From Salinimicrobium sp963709775 (lineage in GTDB: Bacteria; Bacteroidota; Bacteroidia; Flavobacteriales; Flavobacteriaceae): 64,000 nucleotides of DNA. Within the stretch, counting starts at the first letter, position 1, and each line of letters starts with the position of its first letter. This document shows, in pieces, positions 17,386-25,021 of the stretch. The DNA lies in NCBI GenBank assembly GCA_963709775.1, contig CAVPXS010000005.1:1-64000 (forward strand), given 5' to 3'. Made by a program: the position numbers and the translations under genes. The notes beneath the pieces are model-generated. The model was not told where the DNA came from. It saw only the letters and a program-made list of their open reading frames with translations, and did no database searches.

Positions 17386-18424
17386 TTAGTTTTCTTCTTG
17401 TTCTTCCTGCTCTTCTTGTAGGTTTTCTTCCTTTGCTTTATCAGAATGTGATTGAAGTGTATCCAGGATCCTCTTTTCATCAATCAATTGACCCCGCTTC
17501 TGCTCAAGTCTTTCAAGCTCCTGGTAAATCGCAGGTTCGGCGTATTCATTGGGCTCTACCCTCTCCTTTTTGTGAAGGGCATATTGCACTGTAAATTCGG
17601 CTCCAAAGAATACGATTAGACAGGTATAATAAACCCAGAGCAAAGACAAGGACTACAGAGGAAGCCCCACCATATATAGATCCGGGATTACTCTGTCCAA
17701 AATAAAAACCAATTAAATATTCAGCTATCAGGAATAAAAAGGTGGTAAGCATGGCTCCTAAATAAGTTGTTTTCCACCTTAGTTTTACATCGGGTAACCA
17801 TTTAAAAATGGCCGCAAAGAGAGACATGATAATGGCAAAAGAAAGCGCAAAATTCAATATTTTAAGCAGGAATGTTGTAATAACAGGAGCAATTGATGCT
17901 ACATAATCATTTATAGCTTTTAAAATTGCCGATATAACGAGGGAAATAAGGAGCAATAAACCAAGAACGAAAACCATTCCGAGGGAAATAACCCTGTTAA
18001 TAACAATCCTTTTGACGGTATATTTTTTTACAGCAATATTCCAGATATTGTTCATTGCTGCCTTTAACTGAAAAAATACTCCCGTAGCACCAAAAATAAG
18101 AAAGGCAAAACCGAAGATCACAGCCCAGGTGGAAGTTTGATCGAGCGCTGCGTTGGCTACCATTCCTTCAATGGCTTTTGCTGCATCTACCCCAATGAAT
18201 TCCCCTATTTCCTGGGTAATCCTCCCCTGTACGGCTTCCTTTCCCCAGAAGTAACCTGCAACTGTTACCACAATTATAAGTAAAGAAGGTAAAGAGAATA
18301 AAGCGTAATAAGCAATTGTAGCACTCCGGGCCCATGGATCATTCCTGTTCCAGCTTACATAGGAACGTCTTAAAAGGGACCAGAATGTGAGTAATTTTCG
18401 CTTAATTAAGCTCATAGAAATCAT
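17386..18424 (-). CDS. YihY/BrkB family inner-membrane protein, frameshifted
   Basis: This is the YihY/virulence factor BrkB family (formerly misnamed RNase BN). It has an N-terminal RRSYVSWNRNDPWARSATIA segment, a YYALFSLPSLLIIVVTVAGY TM, and FGATGVFFQLKAAMNNIWN (family signature, about 130-148), then four further TM segments. After GGASSVVLV the frame as read goes into a short tail. One base over, LLWVYYTCLIVFFGAEFTVQ supplies the expected last TM with the FGAEF motif, followed by a hydrophilic Glu-rich tail ending at 17386. One extra base near 17641-17647 explains this. The corrected length is about 345 residues. Start at 18424 or the ATG at 18415. The transported substrate, if any, is unknown. 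Confidence 0.83.
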
Positions 18425-18442
18425 ATAAGAATTTAAATTAAT

Positions 18443-18480
18443 AAAAAAAGCCCTCCAAACTATAGCTTGAAGGGCTTTTA
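18443..18480 (-). terminator. Terminator after the Lrp-family gene
   Basis: On the minus strand AAAAGCCCT pairs with AGGGCTTTTTTT across a loop, 17 nt after the Lrp stop. It separates the Lrp gene from the YihY gene. Confidence 0.8.
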
Positions 18481-18496
18481 ATAAGAATTTAGTAAA

Positions 18497-18976
18497 CTAA
18501 AGATTCTCAAAAATTGAATGCATAAGTCTTTTCTTATCGTTAATGCTTTCCTCAAGAGAAATCATTGTTTCTGTACGATACACTCCTTCTATGTCATCCA
18601 ATTTGAAAATAATCTCTTTGGCATGTTGGGTATCTCTTGCTCTAATTTTACAGAACACATTGAATTTTCCTGTGGTAACGTGGGCTACCGTAACATATGG
18701 AATTTCATTGATACGCTCCAGAACAAATTTTGTTTGAGAGGTATTTTGAAGAAATATTCCCACATATGCTATAAAAGCATAACCTAATTTCTCATAATTA
18801 AGAGTAAGGGATGATCCAAGGATAATTCCTGCCTCTTCCATTTTCTTCACCCTAACATGCACCGTCCCTGCAGATATGTTCAATTTCTTGGCTATATCGG
18901 TAAAAGGGGTCCGGGTGTTGTCGATCAACATATTGAGGATCTGGTGATCTGTTTCATCTAATCTAAACTTTGCCAT
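18497..18976 (-). CDS. Lrp/AsnC family transcriptional regulator
   Basis: This 159-residue regulator has an N-terminal winged HTH (FRLDETDHQILNMLIDNTRT, then FTDIAKKLNISAGTVHVRVK) and a C-terminal RAM effector domain (YAFIAYVGIFL, VAHVTTGKFNVFCKIRARD, IEGVYRTETMISLEES). Lrp-family proteins form octamers that bind amino acids and control amino-acid metabolism. The target genes cannot be told from position. A TAATTTTG -7-like element lies on the minus strand about 42 nt before the start (19018-19025). It is not in an operon: a terminator follows and the M14 gene upstream is read toward it. Confidence 0.92.
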   Translation of the reverse strand: MAKFRLDETDHQILNMLIDNTRTPFTDIAKKLNISAGTVHVRVKKMEEAGIILGSSLTLNYEKLGYAFIAYVGIFLQNTSQTKFVLERINEIPYVTVAHVTTGKFNVFCKIRARDTQHAKEIIFKLDDIEGVYRTETMISLEESINDKKRLMHSIFENL

Positions 18977-19054
18977 ATCTAATCTTTTGTAGATTCTCCT
19001 TATTTTTAAACGAAGTACAAAATTAATACAAAATAATTAGATTATAAATAATAT

Positions 19055-20218
19055 TCACGGAATTTGAGGGGATTTTATTGATAACTTCTCTTTATTTAAC
19101 AAAATAACCTCTACTATATCGTTTTCGATAAGAGAAGATCCATCTGTTTTTTCCAATTCCTTACCCTCGCAATCTATTTCCCTGTGTCCATAAAAATTGA
19201 GATGCTCCTTTATATTCCGAATTTGGGGCTCAAAATGAACTTCTCCTCCTTTTATTTTTTCTGAGAACTGGATCCCAACATCTACTGTTCTCCCTTTTAT
19301 TAGTGCATTTCGTAAAATAACATCCAGAAAACTCTTTTTGTTTTCGGGAATACCGAAGTAGTCTTCTTCCCGTTGCTTAACAAAATCTCCTGTAGCAATA
19401 GCCTTTATTCCCACTAATAAGGAATAAGAGAAGATCCTGCGGGTTTTCTCTCTTAGATAGTCCTGCGGAAAGTGGCCGCATTCAAAAAGGATTGTAGGTA
19501 CGTTCTGTGCCGTAAAATAATCACCCGTACAATTAATATTGAAACCATCATCAAACCTCCCTACCTGCCCCGGGATCACCTTTTGCAGTTCAGTATTCAT
19601 CGCGGCTATTACTTTCATAGCCTTTGTCCTTACAAGTGTCACTGTCCTGGCTGCATCCATGGAAGGCGCTAAAAAGGAGAGCGTAGCAGGCAAATTTTTA
19701 TCTCCTGCACCAAAGATCGTACGTTGATCATGCAGATTAAAGCAAAAATCTGGTTTAAAATCCAGAAAGCAATTTCGTAGAACTCTGCTTTCCGGCTCGT
19801 GTAGATCACTGGCGTCCCTGTTAAGGTCTACCTTATTGACATTTTCTCTCGTATACCTGGCAGCTCCGTCAGGATTGACCATAGGAAGAATAAGTAAAGT
19901 ACATTCCTCCAGGATTTTCTTAACCTCGCTATGATCTTTATAAATTTTAAAAAAAAGCAGGAGATCAAGTACTCCTTTTGTAGTAGTGGTTTCGTTCCCG
20001 TGCATTTGAGACCACGCAAAAATTTTCTTAGATCCTGTACCTATTGAAATACTTAAAATGGGAATATTAAGAAATGATCTTCCTACTTCCTTTATTTCAT
20101 ACTCATCGTGGAACTCCTTCAAAGCTTTTTCCAAGTCGGAAAAATCAAGAAATCTTCCATGTATTCCAGGGACAGTGAATTTCTCGTACTGGTCTAAAAA
20201 ATCTGTAGTTATATCCAT
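19055..20218 (-). CDS. M14-family zinc carboxypeptidase-like protein
   Basis: This 387-residue protein has the M14 metallocarboxypeptidase pattern: the QMHGNETTTT zinc motif (HxxE, about residues 73-76), LPMVNPDGAARYTR, KVDLNRDASDLHEPES, and NLHDQRTIF with the third zinc-ligand His (about 162). A possible catalytic Glu lies in ILFECGHFPQDY (about 245). No signal peptide is visible, so it appears cytoplasmic. The C-terminal 80 residues form a separate beta-rich segment. The gene diverges from an XRE regulator; its -7 element lies inside the nearest regulator-type palindrome, 6 nt before the ATG, which suggests control by that regulator and an almost leaderless mRNA. Confidence 0.82.
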   Translation of the reverse strand: MDITTDFLDQYEKFTVPGIHGRFLDFSDLEKALKEFHDEYEIKEVGRSFLNIPILSISIGTGSKKIFAWSQMHGNETTTTKGVLDLLLFFKIYKDHSEVKKILEECTLLILPMVNPDGAARYTRENVNKVDLNRDASDLHEPESRVLRNCFLDFKPDFCFNLHDQRTIFGAGDKNLPATLSFLAPSMDAARTVTLVRTKAMKVIAAMNTELQKVIPGQVGRFDDGFNINCTGDYFTAQNVPTILFECGHFPQDYLREKTRRIFSYSLLVGIKAIATGDFVKQREEDYFGIPENKKSFLDVILRNALIKGRTVDVGIQFSEKIKGGEVHFEPQIRNIKEHLNFYGHREIDCEGKELEKTDGSSLIENDIVEVILLNKEKLSIKSPQIP

Positions 20219-20234
20219 GTTTACAAAAGTAAAT
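20219..20234. promoter_or_regulatory. Operator-like palindrome 1, overlapping the M14 promoter
   Basis: GTTTACAAAAGTAAAT matches the pattern GTTTAC-N4-GTAAAC at 11 of 12 arm positions. On the minus strand it contains TACTTTTG (20231-20224), a TAnnTTTG -7 element directly before the M14 start. Confidence 0.72.
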
Positions 20235-20242
20235 ATTCCATA

Positions 20243-20258
20243 ATTTACAATCGTAAAC
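20243..20258. promoter_or_regulatory. Operator-like palindrome 2
   Basis: ATTTACAATCGTAAAC matches GTTTAC-N4-GTAAAC at 11 of 12 arm positions. It lies 8 nt from palindrome 1, between the M14 and XRE genes. Confidence 0.7.
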
Positions 20259-20277
20259 AGATAAAATCTATTCTATT

Positions 20278-20293
20278 GTCTACTTATGTAAAC
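20278..20293. promoter_or_regulatory. Operator-like palindrome 3
   Basis: GTCTACTTATGTAAAC matches the same pattern at 11 of 12 arm positions. The remaining stretch to 20434 holds only weaker half-sites, such as GTTTAC at 20404-20409. Confidence 0.6.
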
Positions 20294-20434
20294 AACATGT
20301 CAACCCTGTAAATGTGCTGGCTTGGAAATATTCCCTGCCTCTAATTAATATTATCTAATTAATTGTCTTTTAGTTTATTAAGTATATCTATTTAATGTTT
20401 AAGTTTACATAAAATTTCTTCTTTTGATCGAGAA

Positions 20435-20465
20435 TTGGCGGATTAAAATTAAAGTGTTACTTTTG
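20435..20465 (+). promoter_or_regulatory. Promoter of the XRE regulator gene (TTG-N20-TACTTTTG)
   Basis: TTG at 20435-20437 and TACTTTTG at 20458-20465 fit the Bacteroidota -33/-7 consensus with a 20-nt spacer. The -7 box overlaps a degenerate operator (20455-20470, right arm GTAAAC perfect), consistent with autorepression. Confidence 0.72.
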
Positions 20466-20489
20466 TAAACATAACAATTTTACATTTGT

Positions 20490-20505
20490 GTTTACAATGG
20501 TAAAC
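20490..20505. promoter_or_regulatory. Operator-like palindrome 4, over the XRE start codon
   Basis: GTTTACAATGGTAAAC is a perfect match to GTTTAC-N4-GTAAAC and contains the ATG start (20497) of the XRE gene in its spacer. Bound regulator would block initiation or elongation of its own mRNA. Confidence 0.78.
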
Positions 20506-20907
20506 GTTGAAGAATTTACAAATAGACTCAATGAGATCATGGAATATTATGACCTCTCTGCTGCTTCTTTTGCCGATAAAATTGAAGTAGGCCGCTCCTC
20601 TATTTCCCACTTGCTTTCGGGTAGAAACAAACCAAGTTTAGATTTTGTCATGAAGATCGTCACGGCTTTTCCCGATGTAGAACTTTATTGGCTACTAAAT
20701 GGAAAGGGAAGTTTCCCGAAGAAAAATGACAAAGCACAATTAGAAAACCCCCAGAGAATTCCTCCTCCAAAAAACGAGGTACAGGATCTCTTTTCTTCTT
20801 CCTCCCCACTTCCTTCAAATGATCATGCTGCACCTTCCTCTTCAAAAAAGATAAAAAAGGTGGTAATTCTTTATACCGACGGTTCTTTTGATGCTTACGA
20901 AAATTGA
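20497..20907 (+). CDS. XRE-family helix-turn-helix regulator
   Basis: The start at 20497 (MVNVEEFTNRLNEIMEYYDL) is preferred to an upstream GTG at 20488 because the ATG lies inside the presumed operator and fits the family start. The HTH spans about residues 8-65: SAASFADKIEVGRSSISHLL then SGRNKPSLDFVMKIV. Then DVELYWLLNGKGSFP follows, the usual end of this flavobacterial domain. A variable Ser/Pro linker (about 75-115) leads to a conserved-looking basic/aromatic tail, KKVVILYTDGSFDAYEN. It likely represses itself and the divergent M14 peptidase through the GTTTAC-N4-GTAAAC sites. The inducing signal is unknown. Confidence 0.87.
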   Translation: MVNVEEFTNRLNEIMEYYDLSAASFADKIEVGRSSISHLLSGRNKPSLDFVMKIVTAFPDVELYWLLNGKGSFPKKNDKAQLENPQRIPPPKNEVQDLFSSSSPLPSNDHAAPSSSKKIKKVVILYTDGSFDAYEN

Positions 20908-20933
20908 GAAGCATTGAAAAAGTTTTAAATTTG
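20904..20933 (+). promoter_or_regulatory. Promoter (TTG-N19-TAAATTTG) of the small lipoprotein gene
   Basis: TTG at 20904-20906 and TAAATTTG at 20926-20933 fit the -33/-7 consensus with 19-nt spacing. The -7 box ends 4 nt before the ATG at 20938, so the transcript may have almost no leader. Confidence 0.6.
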
Positions 20934-20937
20934 CCAC

Positions 20938-21312
20938 ATGAAAAAACTGTTTTTAGGAATGACGGCCCTTTGCTGTCTCACCTCCTGTTACGAGGCAGAA
21001 CGTAACTGCGAGGATTTTAGAACCGGCACTTTTGAGTTTGAATCCTATCTTGAAGGAGAACTGGTAAAAACCCGGTTTGTACGAAATGACAGTATAGAGA
21101 TCGATTATTTTAGAGGAAAGGCAGATACTTCTTCTATACGATGGATAAACGACTGTGAATATCTCCTCTCGAACCTAAACCCAAAGAACCGTGCAGAAGA
21201 AAAGCCGATTCATATGAAGATCCTTACTACGAAGGACAATACTTATACCTTTGAATATGGTTTGGTGGGGGAAAGTAAGAAACAGAGGGGAACGGTAGTA
21301 AAAACAGAATAA
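20938..21312 (+). CDS. Small lipoprotein conserved in flavobacteria, function unknown
   Basis: This 124-residue protein has a lipoprotein signal, MKKLFLGMTALCCLTSC, with the lipobox LTSC (Cys17). The mature part is small and beta-rich: CEDFRTGTFEFES, then RNDSIEIDYFRGKAD, IRWINDCEYLL (a Cys that may pair with the earlier one), and TYTFEYGLVG. The shape suggests a lipocalin-like or META-like mini barrel, but I cannot assign a family. It has its own promoter and a strong terminator, so it is a single-gene unit. Confidence 0.7.
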   Translation: MKKLFLGMTALCCLTSCYEAERNCEDFRTGTFEFESYLEGELVKTRFVRNDSIEIDYFRGKADTSSIRWINDCEYLLSNLNPKNRAEEKPIHMKILTTKDNTYTFEYGLVGESKKQRGTVVKTE

Positions 21313-21346
21313 TTTATACCTGAACTACTTAACGTGGTTCCATAAA

Positions 21347-21370
21347 AAAAGTGGCTTTTCTGCCACTTTT
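21347..21370. terminator. Bidirectional terminator between lipoprotein gene and mscL
   Basis: AAAAGTGGC pairs with GCCACTTTT around TTTTCT, with A/T tracts on both sides. It serves the lipoprotein gene (plus) and the parC-mscL transcript (minus). Confidence 0.85.
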
Positions 21371-21397
21371 CAATTATTGTCTTTTATTAATTACAGA

Positions 21398-21850
21398 TTA
21401 ACTGTTATTCTTCTTAAGCAGCTCATTCTGTTCCTGCATAAGTTCCTTAAGGTTTGTGAGCAGCTCAATATCTTTTGGAGTAGCGACGGTAGTGTCTTTT
21501 GTATCTTCGGCCTTCCTTCTAAACCTGTTCATGAATTTCACTACCAGGAATACAGTCAACCCAATTACCAGGAAATCTATAAAAACTTCAATAAGAAGGC
21601 CATAACCCACGGCTATTTCCTCAACAGCTTCGGTACCATCTGTGGCCGGTACTGCTTCTTTTAAGACATATTTTCTATCGCCATAATCGATCTTGCCGGT
21701 CAACATGGATAAAGGAGGCATTACCACCTGCTTTACGAGTACATCTACCACGCGGTTAAAAGCTGTACCAATGATGATACCCACCGCCATATCGATCATG
21801 TTACCCTTGACCGCAAACTCTTTAAATTCCTGAAAAAATCCTTTAGCCAT
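21398..21850 (-). CDS. mscL: Large-conductance mechanosensitive channel MscL
   Basis: This pentameric stretch-activated channel releases solutes on hypo-osmotic shock. The 150-residue protein has TM1 with the family signature FKEFAVKGNMIDMAVGIIIG (residues 9-28), AFNRVVDVLVKQVVMPPL, a periplasmic loop about 50-80, TM2 around LLIEVFIDFLVIGLTVFLVV, and a C-terminal helix (ELLTNLKELMQEQNELLKK) of the cytoplasmic bundle. Its ATG overlaps the stop of parC by one base, so it is coupled to the topoisomerase IV genes. Confidence 0.95.
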   Translation of the reverse strand: MAKGFFQEFKEFAVKGNMIDMAVGIIIGTAFNRVVDVLVKQVVMPPLSMLTGKIDYGDRKYVLKEAVPATDGTEAVEEIAVGYGLLIEVFIDFLVIGLTVFLVVKFMNRFRRKAEDTKDTTVATPKDIELLTNLKELMQEQNELLKKNNS

Positions 21851-24537
21851 TACTCATCAAAAAGTTTTATCTGGCTCTCATCATTTTTCGCACCTTTTTT
21901 CTGAAGTTTTCCTTCCGAAAAATCCGGTGATTCCGAGGAAGAATTTGTCCCTTCAACATTCTCTTCCCCTACTACTTCCATGTCTTCGGGAGCAGTCTCT
22001 TCGGGCTCTACGAAAGGCTTGGGATCCATAAGGTTTATTTGTTTAACCTTTTCTGAAGTAAGTTGGTTTCCAAGAGCTTTGATACCTTTTACCGAGATGA
22101 ATTCTTCAAGTTCAACAAGATCATTCGGTTTTTGATCTTTACCTCTAATTTTCCCATAGACCACTTCCACAACCGGAAGATAATCTGTAGAGACAATTTC
22201 AAGATATGATTTTGGGTGATCTCCTATAAAATTCTCTTCCCTTTCCTCATTTTCAACCAGGAAGCGTTTTACATAGAATTTTTCTTTTTCCCCTTCCCAA
22301 TAGATAGCCGAAAGTGGCTTCTTTGGAGACCATTTTTCCAGAACTATAATATCCTGGTCAAATCTCGTAGTAAGTTCGGGTTTAATTGTTTTGGCAATTC
22401 CATTTTGGGTAATGATCAACAGCCTGTCTTCTCCTTTGAACTCTCCAAGCAACTCTCCTCTTTCATCAACATTCAGTCTTCGTACTGTATCATCAAACCA
22501 GATCCTTCGCGGTTTCAGGGTAGAAACTCCTTCTTCCTTCAGGTCGATCTTTTTAACCGGATACTTGGTCACAATATTTCCTTTTACAGCTCTGCCTTTT
22601 ATGGCCATGTCTGCAAAATCCACTTCAAATTTCAGTTTTTTAATACTGCCTACCTGCCGCAGGTAAACCATTACTACTTCGGCCTCTCCGTTTGGATTGG
22701 CAGAGAAGTAAAGTACTTCAGAAGATTTTTTACCCTGGGTAAGATTGTATTCCCTGTCCCTGGTAACCGAGGTTACGGCAAATCTCTTAATATATGCAGC
22801 ACCGCCTTTCCCGTCTTTATAGATCATATTATAGATGGTCCTGCGGTCCTTCTTCTTGAAAATGGCAACGTGGATAATGTCTTTTCCTATAAAGGTCTTG
22901 GCATCTACTTTTGTCACGATCATTTTCCCTTCGGCCGTAAAACAGATCACATCGTCGATATCTGAGCAATCGGTAACATACTCATCCTTTTTAAGGGCGG
23001 TACCCACAAAACCTTCTTTCCGGTTAACGAAGAGCTTGGTGTTTCTTATTACAACCTTAGTAGCCTCAATATCATCAAACAGTCGCAGTTCGGTCTTTCT
23101 TTCTTTTCCGGCTCCGTAATCTTTTTTCAGGCGGTTGAAGTATGCAATGGCATAATCCACAAGATGATCCAGGTGATGTTTTATCTGGGCAATCTCCCCT
23201 TCCAGTGCCTCAATCTTCTGCTCGGCTTTTTCAAGGTCAAATTTTGAAATTCTCTTGATCCTTATCTCCGTTAGCCGCACAATGTCTTCTTCGGTCACTG
23301 CACGTTTAAGATGGGTGATGTGAGGTTTTAATCCCGCATCTATGGCTTTTATTACTCCTTCCCAGGTCTCCTCCTCTTCAATATCGCGATAGATACGTTT
23401 TTCAATAAAGATCCTTTCAAGGGAAGCAAAATGCCACTGCTCCTGGAATTCTTCAAGTTTTACCTCGAGGTCACTTTTTAGCAGACTCAGAGTATGGTCT
23501 GTAGACCTTCTTAAGATTTCAGAAACTCCAAGAAAAGCCGGTTTATTATCAATGATAATACAGCTTAAAGGCGAAATAGATACCTCGCAGTTCGTAAAAG
23601 CGTATAAAGCATCTATGGTTTTATCGGGTGACATTCCCGACGGTAAATGGATTAGGATCTCAACTTCACTTGAGGTATTATCCTCAATTTTTTTGATCTT
23701 GATCTTTCCTTTTTCGTTTGCCTTGAGGATAGAATCAATTAAAGTTGAGGTATTGGTACTAAAAGGTATTTCCTTTATTACCAGGGTAGTTTTATCGAGT
23801 TGAGAAATATTGGCCCGTACTCGCACGCGGCCGCCTCTCAAACCGTCATTATAATTAGTAATATCAGCAATTCCGCCGGTAGCGAAATCGGGATACAATT
23901 TAAATTTCTTCCCTTGCAGGTGCTTTACACTGGCCTCTATGAGTTCAATAAAGTTATGAGGCAGGATCTTGGTACTTAATCCTACTGCAATACCTTCAGC
24001 TCCCTGAGCAAGTAACAACGGGAACATTACCGGAAGGTTTACCGGTTCCTTTTTTCTTCCGTCGTAAGAAAGCTGCCATTCGGTGATCTTTGGATTGTAG
24101 ACTACATCCAGGGCAAATTTGGAAAGCCGTGCTTCAATATAACGGGCTGCTGCTGCACCATCTCCCGTAAGAATATTTCCCCAGTTCCCCTGGGTATCTA
24201 TCAACAGGTCTTTTTGTCCAACCTGCACCATGGCATCTCCAATACTGGCATCCCCGTGCGGGTGATACTGCATGGTATGTCCTACAATGTTGGCCACTTT
24301 ATTATAACGGCCATCATCAAGATCCTTCATGGAATGCATGATACGCCGCTGTACAGGTTTAAACCCGTCTTCAAGAGCAGGAACGGCCCTTTCAAGGATC
24401 ACATAAGAAGCATAATCAAGAAACCAGTCCTTGTACATCCCGGTGACCTTGGTAAGCACCTCATTATTCTCTAAATTCAGCTCTTCGTTCTGCCCGAATT
24501 GTTCTTCTTGATGATCGTCTAGATTCTCGTTCTCCAT
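21850..24537 (-). CDS. parC: DNA topoisomerase IV subunit A (GyrA/ParC family)
   Basis: This is an 895-residue type IIA topoisomerase A subunit. Recognisable are the N-terminal breakage-reunion domain with RAVPALEDGFKPVQRRI, HPHGDASIGDAMV, and the catalytic Tyr in AAARYIEARLSKF (about residue 133). A long coiled segment (EKAEQKIEALEGEIAQIKHH, about 440-470) and a beta-pinwheel-like C-terminal half follow, with an acidic tail. Pairing with a ParE-type B subunit in the same operon argues for topoisomerase IV, which decatenates daughter chromosomes, not gyrase. The frame is intact. mscL follows with a 1-base overlap. Confidence 0.92.
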   Translation of the reverse strand: MENENLDDHQEEQFGQNEELNLENNEVLTKVTGMYKDWFLDYASYVILERAVPALEDGFKPVQRRIMHSMKDLDDGRYNKVANIVGHTMQYHPHGDASIGDAMVQVGQKDLLIDTQGNWGNILTGDGAAAARYIEARLSKFALDVVYNPKITEWQLSYDGRKKEPVNLPVMFPLLLAQGAEGIAVGLSTKILPHNFIELIEASVKHLQGKKFKLYPDFATGGIADITNYNDGLRGGRVRVRANISQLDKTTLVIKEIPFSTNTSTLIDSILKANEKGKIKIKKIEDNTSSEVEILIHLPSGMSPDKTIDALYAFTNCEVSISPLSCIIIDNKPAFLGVSEILRRSTDHTLSLLKSDLEVKLEEFQEQWHFASLERIFIEKRIYRDIEEEETWEGVIKAIDAGLKPHITHLKRAVTEEDIVRLTEIRIKRISKFDLEKAEQKIEALEGEIAQIKHHLDHLVDYAIAYFNRLKKDYGAGKERKTELRLFDDIEATKVVIRNTKLFVNRKEGFVGTALKKDEYVTDCSDIDDVICFTAEGKMIVTKVDAKTFIGKDIIHVAIFKKKDRRTIYNMIYKDGKGGAAYIKRFAVTSVTRDREYNLTQGKKSSEVLYFSANPNGEAEVVMVYLRQVGSIKKLKFEVDFADMAIKGRAVKGNIVTKYPVKKIDLKEEGVSTLKPRRIWFDDTVRRLNVDERGELLGEFKGEDRLLIITQNGIAKTIKPELTTRFDQDIIVLEKWSPKKPLSAIYWEGEKEKFYVKRFLVENEEREENFIGDHPKSYLEIVSTDYLPVVEVVYGKIRGKDQKPNDLVELEEFISVKGIKALGNQLTSEKVKQINLMDPKPFVEPEETAPEDMEVVGEENVEGTNSSSESPDFSEGKLQKKGAKNDESQIKLFDE

Positions 24538-25020
24538 TTAAGCCCTCGCTTTGTTTTTTTCCAAAATCTTGGCAAGTGACATCTTTAAAGCCTTGATTTT
24601 CTTGCCTGTCAAAAAGGTGATATTGTATTTATAATGCCTGTAACCCTTACTGTTCCGCGAATGGATAAAGATGTGCAGGCGTTTATAGAAAAAATAATTC
24701 TCTACTCTAAAATCCTTTAGTTTCGACTTTGGAACTTCTGTTCTTTGCTCACGGTAGTGCATAAATTGCGACACCAGCACACCATTACTTTTAAAGTTTA
24801 TAGTCTCTCCATCACTGTCAAATTCGAAAGTTTTACCAACAATAAAAATAAAGATCCCTACCAAAAGCGCAATTACATTAGGAATCAAACTACTGTAATT
24901 AAAGGGAGCATCGTCGTATTTTAACTCAATAGATGCAAATGTATTGGTAATAAAAACCGCCACAACAATAATATAGATCGAGGGGATAATGCTGGTTTCT
25001 TTCTTATTGTTGAACTTCAT
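24538..25020 (-). CDS. Small membrane protein between parE and parC
   Basis: The start at 25020 (MKFNNKKETSIIPSIYIIVV) is chosen because it sits 1 nt from the parE stop; an earlier ATG at 25062 lies inside parE. The protein of about 160 residues has two TM segments (IPSIYIIVVAVFITNTFASI and NVIALLVGIFIFIVGKTFEF) and a soluble C-terminal part rich in Lys/Arg and aromatic residues. It looks PH-like (SKLKDFRVENYFFYKRLHIF). No family is recognised. It ends directly at the parC start, so it is embedded in the topoisomerase IV operon; a role there is not established. Confidence 0.72.
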   Translation of the reverse strand: MKFNNKKETSIIPSIYIIVVAVFITNTFASIELKYDDAPFNYSSLIPNVIALLVGIFIFIVGKTFEFDSDGETINFKSNGVLVSQFMHYREQRTEVPKSKLKDFRVENYFFYKRLHIFIHSRNSKGYRHYKYNITFLTGKKIKALKMSLAKILEKNKARA

Positions 25021-25021
25021 G

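Noticed and set aside
22216..22965. Long open frame on the plus strand within parC
   Set aside because: It is a shadow of the parC frame with no domain and no promoter or start signal.
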